Shown: piece after piece, positions 43,732-54,585 of the stretch
Position numbering within the stretch: the first letter of the stretch is position 1
Layout of the letters: the number at the start of each line of letters is the position of its first letter
Origin: Rhinopithecus roxellana
Taxonomy: Eukaryota > Chordata > Mammalia > Primates > Cercopithecidae
DNA: 64,000 nt
NCBI RefSeq assembly: GCF_007565055.1
Contig: NC_044560.1
Span: 49,437,030-49,501,029, forward strand
Reading direction: 5' to 3'
Position numbers and translations under genes: made by a program
The notes under the pieces: generated by a model
The model's database searches: none
Seen by the model: the letters and a program-made list of their open reading frames with translations, nothing else
What the model was told of the DNA's origin: nothing

Positions 43732-43932
43732 TTTTTTCTTATTTTAAGTTCCAGGATACATGTGCATGCCGTGCAGGTGTGTTACACAGGAAAACATGTG
43801 CATAGTGGATTGCTGCATCCATCAACCCATCACCAAGGTATTAAGCCCCTCATGCATTAGCTATTTATCCTGATGCTCTCCCTCCCGCGGCCCCGCCTCC
43901 CGACAGGTTCCAGTGTGTGGTGTTCCCCTCCC
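43732..43932 (-). mobile_element. L1PA/L1PB-type L1 3' end, antisense
   Basis: 'attttaagttccaggataca', 'tgtgcatgccgtgcaggtgt', 'ggtattaagcccctcatgca', 'ttagctatttatcctgatgc' and 'cagtgtgtggtgttcccctc' are the inverted primate L1 3' UTR. It is truncated to ~200 bp. AAGTATAT on the left and AAGGTATAT on the right may be the TSD. Confidence 0.9.
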
Positions 43933-43959
43933 AAAGGTATATTTTTTTACCTGGAAAGT

Positions 43960-44062
43960 AAAAAAGGTAATTTACTTTATAAACTCAAACAACACTTATC
44001 AAACTCTTCCAGAAGCATCCAGTTCCCTTGCAAGTTGTATTTGGTTTTACTTTTTGACTACA
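43960..44062 (+). repeat. Diverged ~100-bp repeat, copy A
   Basis: Shares 'actcaaacaacacttatcaa', 'actcttccagaagcatcca' and 'ttttactttttgacta' with copy B at 44886-44995, in the same order and spacing but with many substitutions. Confidence 0.75.
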
Positions 44063-44124
44063 GGTTACAAATTAAACATCATCATTATTAATTATATAAT
44101 TTTATCTTATATAATTATTATTAA

Positions 44125-44345
44125 TAACAACTGATGTGCCAGACACTGTTTGAAGTGCTTTATATTGTTATTCAAGTTCTCACAACCACCCTGCAAGGCA
44201 TGTCCTACTATCATCTGAGATGAGGAAATTGAAAATCAGAAAGTTGAGGTACTTGTCCGAGATTACAGAGGTGTGAAGTAGAGAGGCCAGGGCTTACAGC
44301 TATGCAGTCTGGCTCCAGAGCCCACACCAGAAACACTCCTTAAGC
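44125..44345 (-). mobile_element. MIR SINE, antisense, near full length
   Basis: 'gtgccagacactgtttgaag', 'tgctttatattgttattcaa', 'gatgaggaaattgaaaatca' and 'gcagtctggctccagagccc' trace MIR in reverse. Confidence 0.88.
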
Positions 44346-44399
44346 CCAAAGCCTGAGTAAAGCATGTGAGGACTTTGTGTTCTTTTCTCTAAATGCTCC

Positions 44400-44775
44400 C
44401 CAACACATGACCTGTGATCTGGCTAGATTCGTGCCTAACGCTTTGTGGATGCACCAAGGACTTCATGCCTCTGCTTTCCCATATGCTGTCTTTTTGCCAG
44501 GTGACCCCCATATCCACCTGGCAGATTCTTGCTCATCCTTCAAGTCCTAGTTCAGTCACTTCCTATCTTGTGAGGTCTTTCCTCATTCCCTGGATAGACC
44601 TGATTGCTCTTCCTTTTGCTACTTCAGACTAGAATCTGCCAGACTTTTGTTATGGTGCTAATTATATTGCAATGTGATCATCTGGAGGAGCCTGCTTTCT
44701 GCTCAGTGTCCCCTAAACGCAGGGCACATAGCCAGACTTTACTAAATACGTGAGGAGCAAAGAAATGAATGGGTT
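44400..44775 (+). mobile_element. L2 LINE 3' end, sense
   Basis: 'tgctcatccttcaagtccta', 'gttcagtcacttcctatctt', 'gtgaggtctttcctcattcc' and 'gcagggcacatagccagact' follow the last ~350 bp of L2. Confidence 0.85.
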
Positions 44776-44885
44776 CTCTACATTTGTACACTGGGACATA
44801 GACAGAGCATGGTCTAGGCTTGTCAAAGTCAGTATAGAGAAAAATGTTACCTTCTCTGGTATGGTTTATAGAGAGGAAGGGAAAA

Positions 44886-44995
44886 ATTAAAAAGTAATTT
44901 AATTAAAAAACTCAAAGAGCACTTGTCAAACTCTTTCAGAAGCATCCAACACACTAGTAACTCATAGCTTCATAGCTTGTTTTACTCTTTGACTA
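44886..44995 (+). repeat. Diverged ~100-bp repeat, copy B
   Basis: Partner of 43960-44062, about 920 bp downstream and in direct orientation. Either an old local duplication or two copies of an unrecognised family. Confidence 0.75.
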
Positions 44996-45576
44996 TCAAA
45001 ATGTGTCCCTTTCTGCCACAACTCTACAACCTTTAAGAGGGACCCCATCCAGACCATGGCAAGCAACAAAACAACAGGCTTAGAATCACATGTGACAGTC
45101 TGGGCTTGACAGTGCGATCTGTATCCTAGCAATGAGTCCAGGGCCTCAGGAGCCCAGGGCCCCCACACCCAGGTTTTCCTGATGCTTGCCCTCTCAGGGA
45201 AATAAGCATCTTCACCCAGACTTGATGTGTACTCCAGAGCTCTACTAAGAATGAAGCCTTTTCCATGACCCTATGCCCCTATGAATCTTACTTCTTTTTG
45301 CCAAATAATCCTCCCAAGGAGTGTCACTCCCTCACATCCCAATACCAGGTTGTTTCTGTTCCTGGTGGACCAGTCACTCTGAACCACAGAGTTGCTACCC
45401 TGTCTCAAGGCTCAGTGTCCCTAATGCCTAGAAATCCCTAAGCCTTGTTTCCTGCTTAGCTAGTAATGAACAAGCTTATTCCAAGTACTAAGCAATATGT
45501 ACCAATACATAGTAACTCTTTTACATAGTTGTATCTCAAATTCTTCAGAGCCTGTAAAAACATATAATTATATTAA
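44996..45576. other. No feature recognised
   Basis: Single-copy-looking sequence. A 68-aa minus ORF at 44962-45168 has no domain. Confidence 0.4.
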
Positions 45577-45725
45577 TTAATCCATTCAACAAATCTTTAC
45601 CAAATGTCTACTATGCAACAGACAAGATGATGCCAGATGACATGCCTACTATCACACAGCTGATAATTAGCAGAGGTCAAATATGTAAACAGATCTTTTT
45701 AACTCCTGTGGTGTAGCCTGCTCTT
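45577..45725 (-). mobile_element. L2 end followed by MIR, both antisense
   Basis: 'tccattcaacaaatctttac' and 'aatgtctactatgcaacaga' are the L2 end; from about 45640 'ctatcacacagctgataatt' and 'taactcctgtggtgtagcct' are antisense MIR. The junction is not precise. Confidence 0.6.
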
Positions 45726-46039
45726 GGTCCTACATCTTTGTCCTTAAAGACATGAAGATGCACTAGGGAATGTCATGCACTCAGGAATCTAATATCACTT
45801 TTTACCATGGCAGATAAGTATACATGGCTGACCCATCCCTTCACAATACCCCAAGCTACATGTCCGTGCTCTGTCCACTCCACACTATCAACCATTTCCT
45901 AAAGAGGCAATGAATGTTCACACCTTCTTTCATGTTCATGCTTTTGTCCATCATGTCCTGACTTCACCTGTCCACTATACTCGCCCCCACACATTAGCTA
46001 CCACTTCCTGCACTAAGTGATAAAGAAACACGATTTACC
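45726..46039. other. No feature recognised
   Basis: Unassigned spacer. Confidence 0.4.
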
Positions 46040-46145
46040 TCTACTGTTAGAAAGCTTATAGCCTCGTGGGAGGTAAGGACAAGTAAATAAATCAAAACAC
46101 TGAAGAGTATGCCCCTGACAAGGGCAAACACAGAACGCTGTGGTA
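46040..46145 (-). mobile_element. L2 LINE fragment, antisense
   Basis: 'agaaagcttatagcctcgtg' and 'ggacaagtaaataaatcaaa' match antisense L2 just inside its 3' end. Confidence 0.5.
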
Positions 46146-46399
46146 CCTTGGAAGAAAGGCCTGGGTCCCAGTCTTGGTGCCCCTCTCTGAGGCTCCACTC
46201 TCCCCCATTCCTTCCTCCTCCTCTCCATAATCCTACCACAATTCACTGCTCCTCACATTTCCTTTACTGTACTGTTCATTCCTTAATCACAAGACTTTTC
46301 ACACTGAGTCATGATTTATGACTTGATTATTCATCTCCATTGCTAGAATCAATTCCTTGAGGGAATTTATTAGGTTAATTGGCAAATACTTGTTCTGTG

Positions 46400-46545
46400 G
46401 CTTACAAGACTGTAGTAGTTAAAAGCATGAGTTGTATCACTGAAATCCTGGCAAGGACTTATTAACCATTCAACTCTGGGCAGGGTTACTTAATATCTCT
46501 GCCTCTCAACATTTTCCAAATCTCCAAAATGGGGTTCAACAAGAA
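46400..46545 (+). mobile_element. MIR SINE, sense
   Basis: 'agtagttaaaagcatgagtt', 'caactctgggcagggttact' and 'taatatctctgcctctcaac' trace the head and core of MIR. Confidence 0.65.
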
Positions 46546-47150
46546 ATATACTCAAGTTTAACATGGCAACAGCGTTCGCCAAAATCACTACCAATTTCGT
46601 CTTTGGCCTGTCTTTGGCATTGCCTGTTTCAACATGGGCATGACCAAGGTGCATGATCAATGACAATGTGATAGCAAGGGTCTCCATCATATCAAGACAT
46701 TGTTACAATGTCAGTAATACAAAGCAGTTTGGAATTTATTGTTAATAACATAATACTTACTTCCAAATACAGGTAAGCAATTTAGATCTAACCTAGGGTG
46801 AAAAAACCTATTTATGGGCTTTATATATTGAAGATGTAGCCCTTAGTTGAATATTATGAAAGAAAAATATTATTAAGGCTGACATTAAAAACTGTTATTA
46901 TGTGCCAATTATTAAGAAATTTAAAATAATTTAACAGGATAAGATTAATAGTTAAACCAAACACTAAGAAAGAGAATATTAGCTACTTGAGGAAGAACAC
47001 TGTATATTTTTTGAGACTATGAATTTTTATAAAACATCAAATAATACAAAGCAAAATACTACTAAAATGAGATATGATAATTCTCACCTTTATGGAACTG
47101 CTTAGTTCTCATACTCATAACATATATAAAATAATAAATAAAAATTACAG
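46546..47150. other. AT-rich single-copy stretch
   Basis: No repeat recognised; long A/T-rich runs at 46840-47150. No ORF of interest. Confidence 0.45.
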
Positions 47151-47316
47151 AGGCCAAGGCTGGTGGCTCATGCCTTTAGTCCCAAGCACTCTGGGAGGCT
47201 GAGGCAGGCAGATTGCTTGAGCCTAGAAGTTCAAGGCTGCAGTGAGCCACGATCACACCACTGCACTTCAGTCTGGGTGACAGAGCAAGATCCTGCCTCA
47301 AAAAATAAAAATAATT
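47151..47316 (+). mobile_element. FRAM-like free Alu monomer, sense
   Basis: A single ~150-bp monomer: 'ggctggtggctcatgccttt' at the head passes directly to 'ttcaaggctgcagtgagcca' and 'ccactgcacttcagtctggg', then an A-rich tail. The dimer's middle A-rich linker is absent, as in free right-arm monomers. An Alu with an internal deletion is the alternative. Confidence 0.8.
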
Positions 47317-48424
47317 ATATAACATATTTGACTTAGTTCTACTTATGTCAAGAGTCTTTCAAGAAAACATTCTATTTGGGAATTCCTCATAGTTTATAAA
47401 GAGGAGTTAAAAGCAGAATGTCAACCTCACTATTTCCACATTGCATAAGGAAAACTCCAAAATTACGTTACAAGAACATTAATGAGAAATCATCCTGATA
47501 TAAACTTAACAAAATATATAGAATAAAAAAAAAACAGAATTGTTAGAGGAAAAAAATGAAGCTTTCAAAACATACTTTGTGCTTACTTTAAAATTACAGA
47601 TTTTAAAGTATGCCATAAGAGGATATTTCCTTAAAGCTTTGAGGCTATGAAGGGTATGGCACTGATATTCAGGTGAGAAGTCATGTCTAGAATACATATT
47701 TATGACATAAGTCACAATAAGAAATCACTGGTGTTCTTTAAGGTAGGTGGTAAGCATGCAGCTTATATTGCAGGAGGTTAAAGAGTGAATGGGTGAATAA
47801 ATGAAAGGAGTGGGTGTTTATCATTCACATGGAAGATCTGACTACAAAAGAAGAAATGGGGCAGTGGCCTGCAGCCCAATTCTGCAGTGCTCTCACTTAT
47901 TAAGGCAGAAAATATAGGCTGAAACATCATGAAATTTATTATATCTGCACACACCAGTCTAAGGGATTGTTGCTGTTTCTGGTACCAACAATGTATTAAT
48001 ATATATAATGCTGACTCCACCTTACCATCCAAAACACACTTGGTTTCTAAACACTTAGCTTTAACTAAATCAGTTTCCTCAACAACTTTGAGAACAAACA
48101 TAAAAGCAAAACTCTGAGGCCAAGGCGTTTTCATGTTCAAGTCCATCCACGATCTTGAACATTTTTGATGTTCCTTACAAAGCAAACAGATTGAGCATCT
48201 ATACACTTCTAGACTCAACGGAATGGAAAGTACACATACACACATCAATACCTGAGTGTATATACACTGCACCAGATCACAAGTGTGATTCTGAAGTTCT
48301 CAGAAATGCAAGAATCCATTCTTAAGAACTGTCTTTTAATCTCTAAAGATATATGCATGGCATAAGGAACACAAAGAAAAAAATTCTATTATATGGAAAG
48401 TTCTAATTGGAGAGGATAATAATA
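47317..48424. other. Single-copy stretch with a 164-codon ORF judged non-coding
   Basis: The minus-strand ORF at 47778-48272 has no recognisable family, signal peptide or splice context. The sequence is AT-rich and lacks recognised transposons. Confidence 0.45.
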
Positions 48425-49025
48425 TCATTGTATATCATGTCAAGAATGCACAGTAAGTGCTAGGTACTTTATGTACAATATTTATTCCTTACAAAGAGCT
48501 ATTGTCATCCCTATTATAAATGATAAAACTGTGGTTCAGGGGAACCTAAGTAGGTACAAAAACAAGAATTCAGAGAGTCCACTTTGCCAGTAATCTAACT
48601 CTGTTACTATGGGAAAGTTTCTTAACTTCTCTAAACCTTACCTAACTCATCTATAAAATGAGTATAATCATACCTATTTAAGAAAGTTAAAGGAATAAGT
48701 GATAAATAATTATATCCTGGGCCTAATATAATGCCTGACATATAAGCTATTATTCAATAAAAAGCATTTGTGTTGATTGTTACTGTTATTGCCCAAGATG
48801 ACACAACAAGCCAGGGACAAAGAGGGGTTTAAACTCATATTTATTAGACTGATTGTAAAACCAATGGAAACAATAGCATTTATTGAGGACTATCCCAGCA
48901 TTACTGTGTCAATGTTTTACATGTATTAACACAATCAATCATCACAATAACTCTATAAAATAGGAACTATTATCCCCACTATATAGATGAAGAAACTGAG
49001 ACACAAAGAGGCCCAATTGTAAATC
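48425..49025. mobile_element. Cluster of MIR SINEs in alternating orientation
   Basis: Antisense MIR at about 48425-48570 ('aaatgataaaactgtggttc'), sense MIR at about 48580-48785 ('aacttctctaaaccttacct', 'ataatgcctgacatataagc'), and antisense MIR at about 48865-49020 ('tattatccccactatataga', 'tgaagaaactgagacacaaa'). Edges between copies are approximate. Confidence 0.75.
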
Positions 49026-49194
49026 TCTATTGGAAACTTGACCAAGCTTCCTTTACACCCAATGTCAGGTACTTCCAATAACATATGATTCTAATAAATA
49101 CCATCACCACGTGCATTTATCTTTCATAATGATATATCCACATTTTGAAGCCACATACATCACCACAAACATGTTCTGGGAATAACAGAAAAGA

Positions 49195-49262
49195 ACACTG
49201 CTTTGAGTTCTTTGAGAAGACAGGCACTATATAAATAGAAGTTAATATTATTATTACTATTT
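49195..49262 (+). mobile_element. MIR3/L3-type tail fragment
   Basis: 'tgctttgagttctttgagaa' and 'ggcactatataaatagaagt' followed by (TTA)n match the shared 3' end of MIR3 and L3/CR1. Confidence 0.5.
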
Positions 49263-49544
49263 TGCAAAGACATGACCAAGTTACAATTAGGAATTTTACA
49301 ATTTAATCAGCAAATCAGGTTCTAGTATAATTAAATTGGACTTCTCTCTAGATTTTCTTTTTCATTCTGAAAAATTTCGACATCTGAATTATTTAAAGTA
49401 TACCCAAGAGTGGTCCCAAAAACGGCATATGAACTGATGCTCACAACCAAAAGCCCACAAATGGATGTAAGCAGGGAGGTCAACATATCCCATTTTCCCA
49501 TAGCAAATGGCCTCTGTAAACACTTTTTAAAAATACTTTTACAT

Positions 49545-49839
49545 CCCAGGCACGGTGGCTCATGCCTACAATACCAAAAGTTTGGAAGGCCGAGGCGGGC
49601 GGATCATTTGAGATTAGGAGTTCAAGACCAGCCGGGCCAATATGGTGAAACACCATCTCTACTAAAAATACAAAAATTAGCCAGGCATGGTGGCATGCAC
49701 CTGTAGTCCCAGCTATTCAGGAGACTGAGTCAGGAGAATTGCTTGAGCCTGGGAGGCGGAGGTGGCAGTGCACTGAGATTGTGCCACTGCACCCAGCCTG
49801 AGTGACAGAGTGAAACTCTGTCTCAAAAAAAAAAAAAAC
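49545..49839 (+). mobile_element. AluS-type SINE, sense, full length
   Basis: 'caggcacggtggctcatgcc', 'gaccagccgggccaatatgg', 'ctactaaaaatacaaaaatt' and 'gagtgaaactctgtctc' with a 14-A tail. Mutations are scattered through both monomers. Confidence 0.95.
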
Positions 49840-51239
49840 CTTTTCCAGTAAAATGATCAACAATTAGACAAAATTGACTGTAGCTGGAGAAAAATGCTGC
49901 CATGAGTGGCTAAAACATGTGCAACCTATAATAAAAGGACACAGGGTCATCATGTAAGTTGAGGCCTCACAGACTCAACCCATCTACAATCCCATCTCAT
50001 TAAGACCAGAAGAAGCAGCTGGCTTCTCCCAAAACAAGTCCTGGGAAACAAAATTAGAAGGGCCCCCATCCTTTAGATGTGCTCTTGAAAATAGCAAGTT
50101 CTTGATCTGGATGGGTTTTTACAGACAGCTGACAGGTCAGACCTGACTGAGTATATGTCATTTCAAAGGTCAAAGAGTTGGCAAAATGGATACGACTATT
50201 GTCAAACAGGAATGAGCTCCCTTTGAAGTCTGAGACTTAGATGAGCTGATTCCGAAGTACTCTCTGTGAATGAGCAAAGGCAAGGGTAAAAAATAAAAAC
50301 GCTGCCCTGTGTAGGCTGAGACCTTTTTTTAACTAATACAGGGTATACCGCCCTGCCCTTTTATGGGGCACAACCCGCCATTAAAATCTTGGTGAAAAGG
50401 AACCACTCACCTGTGAAGTGGGATGGTGCTGGCAAATAGTCATAACGAACACTTCACTGCCTAAGCCCTGCAGATGTCCGCAAAAAAACCTTCCACAAAG
50501 TCCTCCTACGACCAGTATAGTCCACTAGTATCTGCCTTGCCCTCTGTTTACTTGTGCTTACCTGCTTTCTTTCCTCCATGGTTTGTATTCTAGTCTGTGG
50601 ATAAATCTAGCCAAACTTATTGTGATACCACCAAATACATGAGTTGTTTCTGTGGCTGTCATTCAGGAAGTTTCACTATGTTGTTTGTTATCTGAACCTG
50701 CACTGACTTTCAGTTTAGTAAATCAGACTAATATTCCACCTCGTAAATCAGGAACATAATGCCACGTCCCTTGTCCCAGCAGTGCTGGTAGCTGTGGAAT
50801 GGAATACAAGTGGAATTAAAGGAAGTTCCTGCAGACTCAAATATCACAGAAATGCAATAATTTGTCTTTATTAATAGAAGGTCAAATACCATGTATCTCT
50901 GACAGTTGCATCAATATTTGTACAGTCCTTGGGTCTTGACTTTCAGCAATGGCCTCTTTAACAGAAAAAAAAACTTAAGTCTAAATCCTGACATTGTTAA
51001 ATCACTTTTAGATACCTTTCATAAAAAAAGCAGATTTAAGACATAATGCATTCAAACTGGTGCCTAGTTTTCTCTGCAACTGAACCTCCCAGAATTTCAA
51101 TCCTTGGAATACCAGCCATTTTGGAGTACTGTGGATTCCTTGTTGCTCTGCAAAATCTATAATCCATTTCTTAAGAACACTCGCTGGTAAATATGCTAGT
51201 GACTAACTCTATCTCTTACAGCTTCCTTCAGTACAGATA
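49840..51239. other. Single-copy stretch, no gene seen
   Basis: About 1.4 kb without recognised repeats and without ORFs of note, which makes it one of the cleaner single-copy stretches in the window. Confidence 0.5.
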
Positions 51240-51430
51240 TAACTAGCATGAATTGAGTGCTCATCATGCATCTCCATAGATTCTCACATCATTAAAATGT
51301 TAGTAATATTATCCCCATTTTAAAGATGAGGGAACTGTTGCTCAGAAAAATTACTTTCCTAGAATCACATAGGTAGAGAGACTGAACTGGGATTTCAAGT
51401 CCAGTTTGAAGTCCAGTGTCCTTTTTTTCT
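51240..51430 (-). mobile_element. MIR SINE, antisense
   Basis: 'tattatccccattttaaaga', 'tgagggaactgttgctcaga', 'ctagaatcacataggtagag' and 'ctgaactgggatttcaagtc' follow antisense MIR. Confidence 0.85.
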
Positions 51431-51881
51431 ACCATTTGTCAACCAACAGTCCAAAGGACCTGAGGCCATTTCTAGGAAGTGTGATAACATCAAACTTTGA
51501 TTCCCTACTCACTGATTCTGCTACCTCCCCTTTCTGCTACCCCTGCATCTTTGGGCTCCTTCTTCACTCATCAATTAGGGGAATCTGAGACAGCAGGGCT
51601 GAATGGAGGAGGTACTATATATTTTAAATTTCCTGATCCTAAAAGCTATCGGGGGGAAAAAAAAATCAAAAGAAACAAACACTGTCAAGCTACAGACACA
51701 CCTGAAACCTTCAAAATTTCTCAGAAACCTTGGCAAAAACATTCACTGAGGCTAGAGCTTAGTCCCCACATTAATGTCACAAAAATCAGGGGTATGCAAA
51801 AGTGAGATACACAAAATTATGACTTCTTAAGAAAAGCAAAAATCGGGGGTAAAATTCCAGAGAAAATGGCTGAGTCTTGGT
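51431..51881. other. No feature recognised
   Basis: A 102-aa ORF at 51497-51805 lacks any recognisable domain. Confidence 0.4.
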
Positions 51882-52077
51882 CAATGGTTCTCAAACATTA
51901 GCATCCATCAGATTCTTCTGGAGGGTTTTTTAAAACACAAATAATTTGGTCCCACTCCCAAGAGTTTCAGAGTCAGTAGGGTGGGAGTGAGGCCACAGGA
52001 TTTGCATTTCCAATGTATTTCCAAGTGATGCTCCTCATGCTGCTCATCTGAAGGCCATACTTCCTGAACAACCGGCT
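51882..52077 (+). mobile_element. MER5A: MER5A (non-autonomous hAT-Charlie)
   Basis: Starts CAATGGTTCTCAAACATTAG and continues 'tctggagggttttttaaaac', 'ttggtcccactcccaagagt' and 'aggatttgcatttccaatgt', the full MER5A order at about normal length (~190 bp). The right terminal repeat is decayed and no clear TSD remains. Confidence 0.85.
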
Positions 52078-52204
52078 TAGGGAGGTTATTGGCCTAATAA
52101 ATGAACTCTTTACATTAGAGAAATAGGTCTCTGCTGGATTCCTTTAATAATTAGTTAACAAACAAGTACTAAGCTAATTAGTACTAATCAAGGCAGTGAA
52201 CCAT

Positions 52205-52470
52205 TACAGTAAACAGCCCGAATTCGGGAGCCAGACTGCCCAGGTTAAAATTCCAACTCTGCCAACCATTGTGTGACCACGGGCAAGTTCCTTAGCCTCT
52301 TTGAGACTGTCTTTTTATCTGTAGAAAATAAATGATAATTATGATACATATAAGGATATCGGGAGGACTGAAGGGGTTAATATATATCTAAAATACTCAC
52401 AATAGTGGCCAGCACATGTTAAGTGCTCTGTTAAGTATAAAATACAAGCACTATTATTATTATTATAATT
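52205..52470 (+). mobile_element. MIR SINE, sense, near full length
   Basis: 'ccagactgcccaggttaaaa', 'ttccaactctgccaaccatt', 'gtgaccacgggcaagttcct', 'tggccagcacatgttaagtg' and a terminal (ATT)n are all MIR. Confidence 0.9.
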
Positions 52471-52484
52471 TCTTCTACCTCTAG

Positions 52485-52590
52485 AACTGTCAACTGCTGT
52501 ATTAGGACTTGGGGACAGAGCCGCGAACAGAACTATATGGTCCCTGCACTCATGAAGTTACAACTAGCAAAGAAGATACAACTTAAACAG
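52485..52590 (-). mobile_element. L2 LINE fragment, antisense
   Basis: 'ggacagagccgcgaacagaa' and 'ggtccctgcactcatgaagt' match the inverted L2 end. Confidence 0.65.
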
Positions 52591-52814
52591 GTGTTTCCAA
52601 GCATTATCTGCTTAAATCAGAAGGCTGAATGTAGGGAAACAAAGAAACTGCTACAAAGTCATAACAGATTGGAGATCAATCAGGCATTAAAAACACCTTT
52701 TAAATTAGAATATACACCAAGGGAAAAATATAACTTTTCTGGAACAAACTATTGTGACTTTTAAAATATAATGGTATGAAAAAAATAACTCTTTTCAGTC
52801 AATTTCTCAGATTT

Positions 52815-53225
52815 CTCAACACCTAACACGTGTCACTCACTCTGCACCAGGGATATAAAGGTGAATAGACTGTAGCATCTTCATCCAAAGACCTCCTAGA
52901 CTGTTAGAAGAAAAATATATGTCAAGAAATAATTACAGTGCAATGAGAGAAGTTCTTAAAGAACTACAGGAAAAATGAAACAGGAGTATGTAACTGCCCA
53001 AAAGAGTCTGAACAGCTTCACAAATAATATCACATTTAAGTTGGGTGTTGAAGGGTGTAGCCGTTGCCAAGAAGAAAAAAGGGTGAATGATACTTTGCAG
53101 GGAGGAAACGGTATGTGCAAAGTCAAGAAGACATGAAAAGGCCTGGCTTGCCCAGAGATTGGGGAGATGTCTGATGTGGCTGAAAGGTTGGTGAGTGATA
53201 AGGACCAGAAGGAGATAAGCTTAGT
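52815..53225 (-). mobile_element. L2 LINE 3' region, antisense, ~400 bp
   Basis: 'ctgcaccagggatataaagg', 'gaaataattacagtgcaatg', 'atttaagttgggtgttgaag', 'cggtatgtgcaaagtcaaga' and 'tgtctgatgtggctgaaagg' appear in antisense L2 order. Confidence 0.75.
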
Positions 53226-53464
53226 CTCAGTGCTGTGAAAATACCACCAGTTTTCTCAATAATATGCATTTGGAGCTGTCTGGATAGGGGTTGAAGATGG
53301 TAAGGAAATAAATATGCAAAGTAATAGTCCATGGGTTTTTCAGTGCAAATCTAAAGTTACCCTTGCACTATGCCCTCCAGAGGGTGAATGTTTTAATGGT
53401 AGACAATGGTATTTAGCTCCATTTGCCTGGATCTTATAAGCCAGTAACGAATAATAAAAACAGC
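53226..53464. other. No feature recognised
   Basis: Short unassigned spacer. Confidence 0.35.
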
Positions 53465-53680
53465 AGCAGGAACAGCTAATGTTGAGTCCTTAGCAGGTTG
53501 TACTATGAGCTTTATACACATGAACTCGTTCAATCCCGCAACAAGCCCATGAAATATAAATAAGACAATGAAGTGCAGAAATGGTATGTAACTTGCTCAA
53601 GGTCACACAATAAGTCCCAGGGTGGGCATTTTACACCAAAGCCAAAGTTCAACCGCTCACCCTCGAGTCTCCTATCCTTC
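53465..53680 (-). mobile_element. MIR SINE, antisense
   Basis: 'tgtactatgagctttataca', 'gaactcgttcaatcccgcaa', 'gtatgtaacttgctcaaggt' and 'cacacaataagtcccagggt' follow antisense MIR through most of its length. Confidence 0.88.
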
Positions 53681-54177
53681 CTCCATGAAGGATGCTCTCA
53701 GATTCTATAGGGCCTGAAGCTGTTATGTAAAGGCTCTTTAAGAAAAGGAATATGATTATGAATATGAGATTAAGTACAAGAGTGAATATTTATTTACAGT
53801 AAGAAAAAAGTTTGAACACAAATACCTTGAGCTTTGAGGATGTAGGTCCCTTTTATCTGAGATCAGAAATGTTTATACAGAAATGCTTTCTGATTGCAAC
53901 CCCTCCCCACCTGGAACATTCTACAACTCCCTGTGCAAGTGAAGGGCCCTGAAGCCTAGACACTGCTGCATTCACTTCATGAGATGCCCATCTCTGCCTC
54001 TCCCTTGCCTGACAATCTCTCAAACTTTTCCAAAACATTTTGATAAAGACCAGATGTTAAAGTTAAAGGAAACTGGTCCATTCGCTGTGGGACAAAAAAG
54101 GGGGCAGAGATGAGTGTAGTGTGAGAAGAACTAGGGTTTTCATCCTTTCTCCTCTGCTAAAAACATAGGCCACAGCA
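53681..54177. other. No feature recognised
   Basis: Single-copy-looking sequence without a convincing ORF. Confidence 0.4.
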
Positions 54178-54345
54178 AGTGACCTGGGAGTCATGCACAC
54201 CTAGGTCCAGATCCAGCCTCTCAGCTCCTCAGTAACTGTGTGAACTTGAATGCATTCTTTGACCTCTGTGGGTCTCAGTCTACTCCTCTGTAAAAAGGAA
54301 ACACTGTAAGGATCAAATAGGACAACATGCACAATGCCCAGAAAT
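54178..54345 (+). mobile_element. MIR SINE, sense
   Basis: 'aggtccagatccagcctctc', 'agtaactgtgtgaacttgaa', 'gtgggtctcagtctactcct' and 'tgtaaggatcaaataggaca' are MIR blocks in order. Confidence 0.8.
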
Positions 54346-54484
54346 ATGAGTTCTCTTCCTTCTGGATATGCCTTTCCTGCACTTTCTCCTTCTTCCCTCT
54401 CACCCCATCCCAAGTCTGGGGTAGGTAGATACTTTCTCTGCATCCTTGCATATCCTGTGGAGACCTCCATCATAGCACATCATT

Positions 54485-54585
54485 CTCTTATTAATTGAGC
54501 AAGTATTCCCTGGAGACAAAAATGATGAAGAGACATGCTACTGTCTTCAAGAGGCTCACGTGTAACAGACACTCACAGCTCATGG
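54485..54585 (-). mobile_element. L2 LINE fragment, antisense
   Basis: 'ttattaattgagcaagtatt' and 'ctactgtcttcaagaggctc' match the inverted L2 end. A sense L2-like scrap ('gatgctccttgagggctaga') follows near 54609. Confidence 0.55.

Noticed and set aside
47778..48272. 164-codon minus-strand ORF
   Set aside because: No domain or known family, a second ORF overlaps on the other strand, and AT-rich single-copy DNA surrounds it.
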